A stretch of 64,000 nucleotides of DNA from Sclerodactyla briareus (GCA_026419785.1 JAODTK010004999.1:496001-560000); one strand, 5' to 3'. Shown: positions 47,186 to 58,480, counted from the stretch's first letter. Numbers and translations: made by a program. Notes: generated by a model not told the origin, from the sequence alone.

Positions 47186-50100
47186 TTCTGCAATGGTTTT
47201 CATCAGGGCACGTACAATAAGGAATGATTGGAAAGGATCTCTCTTCATAAAAATCATCGTAGAAGTATGACATCTTCGCCTGGCGTTCCCGGTCCAATCA
47301 AAGAATTTATCAGTACCACGTCGTTTTTCTTGACCCCTGAACGTATATATGTAGGGGTTCCTGACTATACTATTCGGTATTGTCAAGATTACAGTTCTGT
47401 AAATGTTTGACTTCCAGGTGATTTCCGCTCATTATTGTCCTCAAGGTCGTTCTTAATTTGAACTCGTTGTCTACCCCCCCCCCCCCCCAATTGACGTTCA
47501 ATATTGAGCGTTGCAAGAAGCATTTTCAATCAATTTTACCTGTCATACTTACTGGACAATGCAGACCTTCAAAAAAAAAATTACGATTAGATGATCGTAT
47601 TGAATAACAATGGGTTGTGTTTTGGATGATTCAAATTACGGTGAAGACCAGTGCCTCAGTGGCCGCCATATTGAGTTCAAAATAGCGGTATCTATCAGCG
47701 GGACAACGAGATCAGTTAAATGGTCCGATGCTTACTCTCTTTTTCACGAGTGTCATTACCAAAATCAGATCTATAGCTATCATGTTCTGCCCTTTTTCTA
47801 TCCTGGAATTTGAGAAAAACCGTTCGATGGGGGTGATTTTTTGGTTCGCACTATACGAGTCCGGCCACCCTACATGCTTTTCCACCTCTGTACTTTCTAT
47901 AATGGCCACATTCGCTAAATACAATGCTCAGTGGCCTCCATATTGAATTCTAAGTTTCAGGTTCCCAAATATCGAGAAAGAATCGTTAGAAGGGCGGCGC
48001 CTTTTAAAAATCAAGATGACAGCCGGATTAGTAACCAAGCAATGTTTCCATCGTTTTTATTGATATACGTGTTCCAAAGTTTGCAAAAGGTCATGCTTTT
48101 ACCTGGAGTGATCGTGGAATATATTTTTATTCCCATGTTTTTGTCCATAATATAGTTAGCCAGTAAGCCAATTGATCATATACGGCGAGTCCAGCCAAAA
48201 TATATTGAATGGCATCTGATTGACATTGAAATCGATGCCATTCAACCTTTGTTTCATGTTCTTGCATGTTTCGGTTACAAGTTACGATTTTTTTAAACAT
48301 CACCAAATTAATGAAAATTTCAGCAAGTCCTATCTCCCAACAAACATGCTATAAACCTGGAACCAGTGCTTATTTGATGATTTTTATTTCTTGTAACATT
48401 ATAACACCAAAAGGAGTAATAATTTGCTGGACTTTGCCTTTAAGGGTGTCACAAATTGTATGTGGCGAAGTGACCACAGATAGAGTACACGTTAGAACAT
48501 ACTTGTTTTTGCCACTTGTTCAAACTAAAGAATAGAGACTTTGGTTCTCTGTCGCACTTATTTAGCATTGGTATGTGTGTAGTGCTCAGCACTGTTACTG
48601 GTTTGCGCTAATAAGACTACGGCACTACTATGTTCAGCATCGAAACCATCCGCTCTCATGCTAATCGGAAGCATCGGAGGTATACCGTATGACACGCTAC
48701 TACATTAGCCTTAGAAGCGTTTCCTCTGAGAATAGAAATTCGGCATGACATTGCTGAGTAAACTCTGAGCTTACTGGACCTCATCGACAGATACACATCC
48801 GAACATACTGGCAATACTGTTTACAGCAACATTTTCGTAAGTGGCAAGGTTCCAGTGTCGTAAAGATCTCATATAGACTAACATGTCTAGTATCTCTCGA
48901 AGTCAGGTAACCGATCAATTAGAATACGGCTACAGCAAATTCTATGCATGGACACAGTTCAATGGTTAGTCTACTATGACAATAACGCCACTGTTGGTTT
49001 CCATCCACTTCTGATCTTCTGCTATTCTTATACCATACGAAGTAGCGACTTCCTAGTTTATTCCTCACGGAAAGGCATAATGCACGATAGCCTCTCAGAA
49101 AACGAGTAGCTCTGAAGAAATTGGCCACTTTGGGGAATTAGCGACGAATTGAGCCCCCGCATTGACATCACGAAAAATAAATATAGTATGGTTTCACCTG
49201 GAGAAAAGTCCCAAGTGGCCAACGAGAAGAAAATTGAATGAAGATTTCAAAAAACCAGACAGCTTCCGGGGTTATTCATGCGACACCGACAGATGATAAT
49301 GAAATGTTCACTCGGCAGCTCTAGCAGTTCAGTGAAGGAAAAATATGCATCAGTACGCTGACTAATAAATGGTCTGCTTAGGTTCACAGAAAGATTTATC
49401 CAATTTAGGTCATCAGGGTTTGTGGGATTGAACTCTATCGCGGGTTAACTTGTTGACACTCTTCTCCAACAAGGTGTTTCTTTATTAACCGCTATGGGGT
49501 TGCATGGATTTAACACTATATTTTGTTCGGGATTGAGGTTCAAGCTAGAGATTATGGTTAGTTCAGTCATTAACAGAAATTCAGCAAAGTCTTGTGTCTA
49601 TAACAATGCTCATTAACCGACAACAGGAAAACAGCATTTTAGCATCTTTGTTGTTAACTCGGGTGAACGAAACCACGTTTTAGATTGTGATTGTAAACAA
49701 GTATAATCACACAATCCACCTATTATTTCGTTTCAAAAGATGTTTGAGAGATTATATAAAAGTTGCTGCGTCTTTGAAAAGTATCAAGCAAAGGCATGCA
49801 GGTCACTTCTTTATCATTCGTCACATTTTGTTTGGATTAGAAGTATTTTACGGTATACCAAACATCACTTACATCTGAAGTTTCCTGAGTTGGAAAAAAT
49901 CGAATGGCTTGAGATATGACAATTGAGACTACTGATGATATGTTGAAAGTTTTTGCATCTTTAATGACCGTCTGTGTACAGACCTAAAAAGTAGGTTATG
50001 AATGTTTCAGAATATGATGGGTATGATTCTTTACTAGACCTTGATCAGATTTGATCTTTGCATTGGAACTTCCTGATTGGAGAGTATATAAACAAAAAAT

Positions 50101-50204
50101 ATTACAAAACATGTTTCCTACGGTTCGTTCAATATACCTTAAATATACATAATGACATTCGATGACGCTTTCTATTTTGAACATAAACTCAGGATCAGTT
50201 TGGC

Positions 50205-50390
50205 AGCTGATGTTTCGCTCCATGCAGTGCCTCAGAAGGTCACTAGACATTGAATCCAAGTGCAAGTAGAATTGATGCAGAGAATAAGAAGCAATGAGAA
50301 TGACAACTTCTCTCTTGACCTAGTCTTTGCACCACATCGGATATGGGAAAACCCTAAAAAGGAATACATACGGATCAAATCGAACACCCA
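50205..50390 (-). pseudogene. Displaced 5' fragment of HHE/DGAA-family relic
   Basis: GATGTTTCGCTCCATGCAGT, then CACTAGACATTGAATCCAAG, then ACAACTTCTCTCTTGACCTA and ACATCGGATATGGGAAAACC closely repeat the 5' side of the relic at 53,978-54,200. Copy B lacks it here. It sits between two copies of the TAGGTTATGAATGTTTCAGA segment (49,990 and 50,395), so it arrived with a local duplication. Confidence 0.65.
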
Positions 50391-51039
50391 AAAAGTAGGT
50401 TATGACTGTTTCAGAATATGATGGGTATGATTGTTTACTAAACCTTGATTCGATTTGATCTTCCATTGAACTACAGTTCGTTCAAGATACCTTATTTATA
50501 CATACTGACATTCATTGACATTATTTGGAACATAAAGAACAAAAAACCAGTTTGGCAGCTGTCTGGGTTCAATCAGCTATCTATAATATAAACAGCTCTT
50601 CTCTAATAATCGCTCGATTCTTTACCAGACATATCCTCCTCGTTTCACCCGACGAAGGTTGACAAATGCTACTGAAAGATTCATTTCGTCCAGTAGCAGC
50701 GAAGGCTTGCAACACTTTTCATAATTCGTTCTCGCGATATATAAAGCAAGGGCAGCGGTTGCCTGTGCCGCAGGGTGTAATAAATGTCCTTTTCTTGTGA
50801 TCGCTAGTAACAACAGCTCAACAGTTGGAATGTACCGGTAGTGGAAATGTAGGATGGTTTGATAATAACAACAGAGAACCGAGTATCAGCGATACCTTTG
50901 AAGATGAAACCATGTGACCAACCTTGTAGTCAGCCCTAGTATCCAGAAGGGTCGAATCCAGCCAGAAAAGGTGTAATTTTTTTTAATTAAAAAGGAACGC
51001 CGTTTATTTTAGAATGACGTTAGGTTGCATTCGCATTCT

Positions 51040-51338
51040 GGGTTTTCGAGCAGCTCCGTATAGACCTGCCGCGTACCGAGAAGATTTTGTCTTGGGGGTG
51101 GAGGGGCCCGTCCTGAAGGAGGGGTCCTATGGGGATTTTTCCCCCTCCCCTTTCCGGAGAAAAATGCGATTTCCGGCTTCCATTAACCCAAATGGTGCGT
51201 ATTCGTGTGGAAAACAGTAGTCAGCTAGCGAATAATCTTTCAAGCGTTTTCTCTCTCCCTTCCATGTTTTTTTCTTTTGGTCACTTGGGTCATGGGGTCA
51301 ACCCGAATCCCCCCCCTCCCCTGGTAACGCCACTGGTA
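51040..51338 (-). repeat. GC-rich dispersed element
   Basis: On the minus strand it begins CCAGTGGCGTTACCAGGGGA, then G runs. At the other end it carries GTCCTATGGGGATTTTTCCC and CCTCCCCTTTCCGGAGAAAA (plus strand), like the inner block at 34,560. It lies inside copy A of the duplication and is missing from copy B, so it was inserted after the duplication. Confidence 0.55.
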
Positions 51339-51529
51339 TAGATAGGATATCTTGTCACTCTATATTCGCCCATATCACAGCCTAGCACTCTAGCTTCTGA
51401 ATTGCCTCGAAATATGAAGAATGTTCTTTGGCAAATGAGGGCGGCATTTCATTTCATTGTGAGCTCTCATATACCAGTATACGTTGATGTGTGTTAAACT
51501 ACAGACATTCCCCCTGAGCTTATTTTTAG

Positions 51530-52330
51530 CTGCTGGAGAGCAGCTCACAAGTCATCATGTCCCTCCTTCCGTTCTTCGTTCGTTCGTTCGTCGTTCGTTC
51601 GTCCCTTCTGTTCATCACGTTCATTCATAACTTCTAAACCATACCTGCGATCAGGGTGAAACTGGTGGGTGGATGAAGTCTGCTACTGGCTAGCCTTAGC
51701 TACATTTTATGTTCGCATAGTTTTATTACATTCTAATTAATTCCAATTAATTACCCCTTTCCAACTTTATTCTGGGCTCTCCTGCTGCCAGACATGTTTG
51801 TTTACATTACTCCATCCTCGCTGAGCAGTGTTTACCTTATCTATCAGAAGTCCAGTTCTGCATGAATATTGACAATAACCGATTGTCCATGGGGTGTTGA
51901 TTTGTCTTCATCGCATCTCGCCCTAGTTTCATTAGACCCTGCCTCCACAGGAATTTTGTTTACATTACATCTCGGTCAATTCCTCAGTGGTGACCTAGAA
52001 ACTTGGGGTTGCGCCCTTCCCCCACCTAAATGCTGTTTTGATGGTAACTTGTGGAGGTGGTTCAACTATACTATGATGTCAACAATGTGAATATTTCATT
52101 CTGTGAAGTGTGTTTCCACTGTTCACTGCCACATTCTTAGGAATGGGCACTGATAGCAATGATTAGGCTAATGTGGTAGACATGTCCAGTCATTAAGGGG
52201 GGGGGGAGGGCGAAAACCATGGTGATGACCATGTCAGTACAGGGCAGTTGAATGTGAACAAACCATAAATGTGAAATGGCTAAAAACATGCAGTGTATTT
52301 GCCACGAGAGTTTTTCTGTCCGCACTACCA
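51530..52330. mobile_element. ~800-bp insertion private to copy A
   Basis: Copy B continues directly from ACTTATTTTT to the TTACAAACAACA segment (62,056-62,090). Copy A has about 800 bp in between, starting GCTGCTGGAGAGCAGCTCAC (a 7-bp stem) and a CGTTCGTTCGTT microsatellite. The GAGAGCAGCTCAC plus CGTTCGTT start resembles a repeat common in marine invertebrates (recalled). No transposase frame; right terminus not defined. Confidence 0.5.
51573..51604. repeat. (GTTC)n microsatellite
   Basis: CGTTCGTTCGTTCGTCGTTC; six to seven units. Confidence 0.9.
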
Positions 52331-53029
52331 AGACTTTCCGACTTGCACTGTTTTTTTTGTTTTTTACAAACAACATAATCCTTCATGCTTCTTGGTTGAC
52401 GATCACTCTCTAGGCCAATTCCCGGCATGGAAACTAATGTTGGAACTAAGGAGAAGACTACTTCAGTGGAAGTACTCGTCAACAAGACTCGCCTCGATTT
52501 CTGAGGAAACGATGTATGCAAGGGAATGCCGGACATCTCACCATTCCTCAAGTCGTGTTACTTGTAATAGAATCACGGGGTCTGCATTTTTTTTCTTCTG
52601 GGGAGGGGGCAGGAGCATCATCAGGGATGACTATTTTAGGCCTCTCGCCACCATTGGTTGGCGCGTACATGCATAAACTGTTCGTCATCAGAAAGAGAAT
52701 ACACTTTCCACTTCCTGCCTTAAATAGGTAAAGCAATACCCCGAACTTTACACTATCACGATTACCAAAAATCCAATTTTTTATTCTGGCAAAGATTCCG
52801 AAAATATTTTTGATAGCCTTCTTGGCTACAATTCGCTTCATTTACACCTCTTTAATTTCTTCATCACAGAGATTTACCAGGGGTTCCCAATCCCAATGAG
52901 GGTTTCAGATTTTCGCTACGAGACACCATGACTTGCCGCGCTCGTTTTGTTTTTTTGTTTTTTTTTTAAAGCAAAGTGTTCTCCGTAGCCAATGGGGTCG
53001 CCTCCAGCGATCATTTTGCAATCAAATAA

Positions 53030-53430
53030 TAAAATAAACTTGAAAATTCGAGAAAAAATGAATTTCACTCCAGCCAACAGTATGTTGTACTATTATCCTA
53101 TGAAAGCAAGCGCCCATTGGTTGCCGCGAAGCTCACGGAAAATTATGGTCTCTCAGATGCACGTTGCCCCAGAGGGCTTTTCCGTGCAGTAAATTGAAAA
53201 TAAACTTAAAATGAATTTCATCTTAGCCACTGTATGTTCCAGCGCCTTCGTATTAGCCCAATTTGTCGGGGGAAAGGGAGTCTGGTTTCTCAAATGTCAA
53301 ATGGTGATCTCCAGATGGCTATTTCCATGTGATAATCCAAAAATAACTTGAAGCATTGGTATGAATTTCATCTTAGCCACTCTTTGTTCTTGCGATATCA
53401 CAGGCTAATCCAAGTGAAAAAGGGGGTGCG
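53030..53430. repeat. Degenerate ~145-165 bp tandem repeat, 3 units
   Basis: AAATAAACTTGAAAATTCGA, AATAAACTTAAAATGAATTT and AATAACTTGAAGCATTGGTA open units at 53,032, 53,198 and 53,340. Each contains ATGAATTTCA(T/C)(C)TTAGCCA(C)T.TGTTC. It lies in the part of copy A not shared with copy B. Confidence 0.7.
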
Positions 53431-53561
53431 AAGCGGCACAATTGACTATATAGTCTATTTTTTATTTCGAGAACACCTTTTTCATTTAAATTTTGACAAA
53501 ATCTACGACCCTCTGACAAAATTCCCCCCCCCCCCGGGCCCCAATGGGGCTAGAACGACAG

Positions 53562-54200
53562 AAGAGACTAACGTCGTTTTGGAGAGCAGCATTTTGTTTC
53601 TTCTAGTTTCCGGATCCTCTTTACCTTTTTGGAGTCTTGTAGAGAGGGGTGAGTTCTTCTTGATTGGTGCATGAAGTAATCTCGTTTTGTCAAGGAAGGT
53701 CTCCTGCCGGATTGCGTGAAACTGCTCGGCATAAATGCTTCGATTTGCTGAACTGCTTTCATTACTTTACATTCGACAAATACCAGAATGACGAACAACA
53801 AGTCAAGTCATTATGATCGGCAATGAAAGGATTACTGTATTCACGGATCATCTGAAATAGACTTTTGGCTTGATTCTTAGAAGTCGCTTGCACTGATTGA
53901 CCTTCCTCGTGGTGCTGATAGTTCCCTAGTCGTTGATACTTTGCACAATGCTTCAAGTTGGGAAGGAATGCACCTAGGCAACATGTTTCGCTTCATGCAG
54001 TGCCTCAGCGTGCCAGGCACCTCATTCCCACTCATTCTGGCCCATGATGCCACGAAGGGAAGTGTCTGCTCATGTTGAAGGTCACTAGACATTGAATCCA
54101 GGTGCAAGAAGAATTGATGTAGAGAATGAGAAGCAATAACAACTTCTCTCTTGACCTTAGTCGTTTTCACATCGGATATGGAAAAACCCCAAGAGGGAAT
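53562..54200 (-). pseudogene. HHE/DGAA-family relic, copy A (N-terminal and middle part)
   Basis: Minus-strand frames give, in order, QHHEEGQSVQATSKNQ and SLFQMIREYSNPFIADHNDL (53,762-53,915), then after shifts QQIEA-like residues, EQFHAIRQETFLDKTRLLHA and IKKNSPL (down to about 53,640). This order (HHE(E/Q), NPF, a DL segment, EQF, D(K/R)T, PIKKN, PL) is that of a protein family I remember as highly multi-copy in cnidarians, echinoderms and other invertebrates, usually unnamed; function unknown to me. The related copy at 63,400-64,000 carries the following HENQ and DGAA part. Several frameshifts and stops mean it cannot be expressed as a protein. The upstream frame 53,877-54,170 reads HEQTLPFVASWARMSGNEVP. 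Assignment rests on motif order. Confidence 0.6.
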
Positions 54201-54819
54201 AAATACGGATCAAATCAGCATCCTGAGACATTATCATAGAGAAATGTAAACTTTTTAACGACTTCATTCACAATTTGGAATAGACCAAACCAGCAACTTT
54301 CTTTAATCTGCGTAAACTTTGTGATTGGAAGGGAATTCCCTCAAAATGGGAATACTTTTTAAGTCAGACGCAAAACACTCAACTTTCGAGAATGACGTCA
54401 CTGCAACATGGGTATTGAACGCCGAAATACTGTTGAATCATGCTATGATTCATTTTAAAATCATGGAGGCATGGTGGAGACGAGAACATTATTACTGCAC
54501 TACACATCTCCAAATCAGGAATCAGCAGCGACCAATGCATTGCGAATGTACTATGACGTCATTATGACATCATACAAAAAAACTTGCCATGTCAGATTTT
54601 TTGGAGCCGGGCAACATCTTGATCCTTGAACCTTGAAGAACTTGCTTTGATGAAGAAATGGCACTTTTGTCACTCGTGTAACAATTTTCGATTTTTCTGT
54701 CACTAAGAGAACCCCACTACTGTCGTTGGCTTTGTATAGGCTTCGACCCCTCCCTTTCGCAGCAAGTATACCATTGAAAAACTAAAATAGCAATAGCCTC
54801 AATATTTGGTATATGCACC
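54201..54819. other. No recognised gene; spacer between duplication and LINE
   Basis: Frame 54,325-54,567 (+, 80 codons) is unrecognised. The 5' part of the LINE may extend into this stretch, but I cannot see it. Confidence 0.3.
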
Positions 54820-55832
54820 AGTAGGACACAGCCCATCTGATAATGCTAAGACAAACACTGACAGCTCTAGACGCTCTATCACGGTTACAGTCCAAGCCCC
54901 GTTACTTTTTACTCTCGATACTTCCGACGTCATCCAATCCCACGGAATTGCTTATTGAATAAATTTGCTGATGACACTGCCTTGTTGGGTTTTAATAACT
55001 GAGGATAAGGATGCCTGCGTTTACCCGCGGAACTAAACAATTTCATCATTCAATTTTCATCGGTATTAGTAGTCGTAATGTGGCTAATACAAAAGAGATG
55101 GTGATAGTCTTCCGTAAATCCAGCGGGTTGCGAATTGTGTAGTAATCAAGGCTGTACAGCGACGGCGGTGATAATTATAAATATCTCGGGGTTGTTATTG
55201 ATAATCGCCTAGCTTGGTCCTGATCACATTACGTCGAAAGTGAATTCGAGAATGTACTGCTTGTGCTTGCGTATGATGACTAAGTTGCAGGTGGTTATTC
55301 TAGCATTATATACATGAATATCTCCATTATCTGTGGCATTTGGCATTATAACCTAATTCATGGGAAGAAATGCAAGAAAGGGAGGTACTGACCGTATCGA
55401 TGTGGTTGTTGTGTTGGTCAACGATGCAAGTCAGCCAACACTGGCTCTATCCTATAGAGCAGAGCTTGAAAAGATCACCTACTTCTTAGTTGTTTTCGTT
55501 GAAGTTTTGATCCCCAGAAGTCGCAGAATGAGACTGTATCTCGCAAGAACCAACAAGATATCCTTTATTCTTCGTACAACAATGCATGAAATGCCACAAC
55601 TCAGGTTTCACACCTTAATACCCATCTTGGTGTCATTTGATATTGTTCTGCCTGTTGCTATGTTTATTGTTGCCTGTCACTGTGCAATATGGATAACTGA
55701 ATTTTATGTTCTTCTCGTATGTTTTAGGTCATCTCATCCTCTTTTATGTTTTAAATGTTCTATATGTACGAGGATTCAATGACTTGTTGTGGGGTTTAAT
55801 AAAGTTATCTTATCTCATCTTATCTTATGAAC
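54820..55832 (+). mobile_element. Non-LTR retrotransposon relic (reverse transcriptase C-terminal half and 3' end)
   Basis: Across frames: KTNTDSS then APLLFTLDTSD (54,850-54,925), KFADDTALLG at 54,961-54,990 (the RT catalytic F/YADD box), TKEMVIVFRKSS at about 55,088, YKYLGVVIDNRLAW at about 55,166-55,220, then RIDVVVV and PRSRRMRLYLARTNKISF in the frame 55,360-55,782. This order (SPLLF, YADD, KTKEMVIDF, YKYLGV-ID, then an R-rich tail) is the CR1/L2-type LINE pattern. The 3' end has AATAAAG (55,798) and a TTATCTTATCTCATCTTATC tail, the short tandem repeat tail used by this clade instead of poly(A). It is 5'-truncated, with multiple stops and shifts. It belongs to the spacer between the duplication copies. 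Confidence 0.82.
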
Positions 55833-56839
55833 AAACTCATTCGCAGTGAATACTTCGACTGCACATTTGACCTCTTCGGGACAATCTCGCTATGAGCCTC
55901 AACGAATATGCGAAATTATACGTCCCGCATCGATCTTGAATTTTAAAGACGGGGAATTCAAAGGGCACGCACGGCGGGATCTCAATGTTAGCCTCAACTA
56001 CAATCAAACGGTGTCACGTTGGCAAATACTGCTGGTTCGATCCAGTTAACGTATTCGCGAATCAAATGTCTCTAGTGGCTGTCCCCTCACTCCGGGGACA
56101 CAGTGCTTACACAAGTTTGACATCTTATTCACCGCGGAGCAAATACACAAATTTATAACGGACCAGAACATTTGAGGAAGCGAGGATGTTGCATGGGCAA
56201 GCATGTGTGTTCCTATCGGAATTTCTTATAGAGCCGTGTCGATAATTTTTCAACAAGGGCTTTGCACGTTTGCAGGCCACTCAAGAGTAACCAAGTGGTC
56301 AGGCGGTTCTTATGTATGGTCTGTATGCTGGGTAAGCCGACGTTGTGCTTAATTAATTGGGGAAGGGAAGTAAGGCTAAAATTTGTGCCCCTACATCAAC
56401 CCATCCGAATCCCACAGACCATTCTTGCTGTCTGTCTCCATCTTCCAATTTTGAAAACGTCAATTGCATATTCCTGTCAGTCCCGAGTCAAGTATTCGTT
56501 CACTGAAGGCCATGATGCAAATACATTTACTCAGCCAAAAAAAAAAACAGATTACGTTATACATGTATTTTACTGTAACATATCATGTTGTGCACATCTG
56601 CAACTACAGGTTAACTTTCTGGAATTCAGGCAAAGAATGTCCCGCCAGTCCGTTCGTCCGTGAACGGACTTGTAACGTAAACGCTATGATTGTTACGTTT
56701 AAGGTCCTAAATCTCGCAGGGAGTAACACTCCCCAGACCGATGTAACGCAACCACTCAAAAAACATTATTCATGTCTTGAAAATTACAAGTGGAGAGGAT
56801 AAAATACCGGATAAAATTATGACTAGTAGTAGTGAATCG
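55833..56839. other. No recognised gene
   Basis: Frames 56,262-56,663 (133 codons) and 56,464-56,802 (112 codons) overlap in two phases and show no family motif. CGTTCGTCCGTGAACGG at 56,651-56,667 is a short palindrome. Confidence 0.35.
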
Positions 56840-57058
56840 TCGAAGACTCTGAAGGGTCCGTGGACGCTGTCTCAAAGTGATGCGAGATGACCGACGAGGA
56901 GGACCTGGTCAGCTGGTTGGTGAGCGCGTATCTGCAGACGATTCCGGGAAAGAGCATGGTGTTTTGCTTCTTCAATGGTGAGCCAAGTGAGTTTTGATGT
57001 TATCATACCAGATCATCCGAGGGCGCCCGTCTTCTCGCCGTGCCTGGAACGGCACATG
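56840..57058 (-). mobile_element. LINE pol C-terminal fragment
   Basis: On the minus strand: RREDGRPRMIWYDNIKTHL, then in a shifted frame TIEEAKHHALSRNRLQIRA, then ALTNQLTRSSSSVISH. G-R-P-R-M-x-W-x-D-N-I-K followed by a helix ending R-x-R-W/I-R is the C-terminal tail of many LINE pol (ORF2) proteins. At least two frameshifts. GC content is above its surroundings. No RT core is found to its right within about 1 kb, so it is 5'-truncated. Confidence 0.6.
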
Positions 57059-57429
57059 ACTACAACTAAACTAAAACAAAAACTCATTTTGCTATAGCAA
57101 TATCGCGTTATCTTCGTTCAACCACCATCATCTATGTACAGTCGACTGTGACCGACACTACGTTGAATCTTAAAGAATTCCCCCTTTCAACCTTTCTGAC
57201 GAGAAAGTAAATGACTCATTGTAAGTCACAGAAGTCCTATCACTTCAAGACAGTATATTCGTATTTTAATGTGAGAAATTAGACAGTGTCAGGAGCGGAC
57301 ATCACATTAGTTGCGTCATTTGACGTCAGGGTGTCTCCTGTTTGCCTCATTGTGTTTTAATCTCAGCAACTGATCAATTCTGACCAAAGGAGCTCGTTCT
57401 TATGATAAACAATCAGGTCTCACTTCGAT
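57059..57429. other. No recognised gene
   Basis: Nothing visible beyond AT-rich sequence. Confidence 0.3.
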
Positions 57430-57645
57430 GTAATCAGACGCACCATGACGGACCCTGACTAAATTAGGTCAAAATGATGAAGTAGATTAGAAATACAACT
57501 ACCGGCGACTTTCGCTGGAACGAACATTTTTAACAATGGAGCGTGCGGAGCCTCTCCAGTCTTGGCCTAAATCTTACAATCTAAAGACTGGCGGCGGACG
57601 CGGTTGAAGTTCGGAGCGTGTTCTCGGAGTGAGATGCACTTCACG
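57430..57645. repeat. Dispersed repeat, partner of 36,690-36,895
   Basis: GACGGACCCTGACTAAATTA, GGAGCGTGCGGAGCCTCTCC, AGTCTTGGCCTAAATCTTAC and AATCTAAAGACTGGCGG match the 36.7-kb copy in order. Function unknown. Confidence 0.65.
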
Positions 57646-58139
57646 TATATACCTCGCAGATTTACCAGTATCTTGTCGAAACTAATTATAGACAGCAGTT
57701 CAGTATATGCCCCTATCAATTCTACTATATTCCCGGTGAGGGCATCTCCAGCAGAGTGGCATTCATGTCTTAGAATGCGCTGTGTCAAATCTGGTCCCCT
57801 CAACCTTCCTCCCTGGGGCAATCGGAAACTGATGGAATTCTGTTAGAGCTGGATGACGCTGGTTATTCATCAAATGTAACTCAGCTTGGGAATATCAATT
57901 GAGCAGTAGAGGATGACGATGTGAAAATCACCACGGTATAACATAATGAGGAAATCATATGTTACACCGGGCCTACATTCTATGAGAAATTCGTTCGACT
58001 CGATTCTGGCACACATCAGACATTGTCTGGCATCATATTCGCACTGACCCAAATCTTGTCAATGTTTGCACAACTGCTGTTGACTTTACTGTTATTGATA
58101 GAGTGTCCGTTTCTTCTGGCAACCGGTGGCGCTCCTACA
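57646..58139. other. No recognised gene
   Basis: Opposing frames of 80-84 codons at 57,567-57,846 have no recognisable motif. Confidence 0.3.
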
Positions 58140-58480
58140 ATGATCTTCAAACTTGACCTTCACAAGGTCAAACATATCTCATGACTCAATTACCATTGTG
58201 TCCAATTTTGATCACATCCATTTAAAAAAAAAAGAGACTGTTTGGGGCCAAAAGGCAATTGCCCACAGTGGCCTATTGTGCCCTTTCAATGACCTTTGAC
58301 CTTAACCTTCAAAAGGTCAAACATGTCCCATGGGTCAATAAACATTGTGTCCAAATTTGACCAACGTCCATCAAAGAATGACTGCTTGGGGGCCAAAAGG
58401 CATTTCACCATTGTGCCCCTTCAATCCTTTGACCTTGACCATCGCAGGATCGAAGATGTTCAAAAAGTCAATGAATGTTG
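58140..58480. repeat. ~150-bp repeat array with TGACCT motifs (copy B)
   Basis: Units at about 58,150, 58,290 and 58,430 share TTGACCTTCACAAGGTCAAA, CATGTCCCATGGGTCAAT, TTGTGTCCAAATTTGACCAA, AAAGAATGACTGCTTGGGGG and CCAAAAGGCA. TGACCTTTGACCT at 58,290-58,302 is a perfect antisense DR1. Same array as 46,733-47,185. Confidence 0.85.

Larger units (their letters stand above)
46733..54200 (+). repeat. Large direct duplication, copy A
   Basis: Colinear with 58,140-64,000. Anchors: GGAATGATTGGAAAGGATCT (47,220 / 58,934), ACTGGACAATGCAGACC (47,552 / 59,018), GATGACAGCCGGATTAGTAA (48,014 / 59,412), AGTTAGCCAGTAAGCCAATT (48,155 / 59,573), CATATAGACTAACATGTCTA (48,871 / 60,159), ACAGAAATTCAGCAAA (49,573 / 60,906), AGTTTGGCAGCTGTC (50,549 / 61,460), GTTGATGTGTGTTAAACTAC (51,482 / 62,022), CCATTCCTCAAGTCGTGTTA (52,541 / 63,190), TTGCGTGAAACTGCTCGG (53,711 / 63,815). 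Identity is about 80 percent or lower with many indels. Copy A has private insertions at about 47,290-47,515, 48,190-48,435, 50,000-50,390 and 51,530-52,330, and extra material at 52,570-53,550. Confidence 0.92.

Noticed and set aside
55360-55782. 140-codon frame as a membrane-protein gene
   Set aside because: Its first half continues the LINE reverse transcriptase C-terminus and its second half lies in the element's 3' region; hydrophobic look is incidental.
56887-56985. Short exon starting ATGACCGACGAGGAGGACC with a GGTGAGC splice-donor look
   Set aside because: The opposite strand reads as a LINE pol C-terminus (GRPRMIWYDNIK and following), which explains the GC content and the open frame better.
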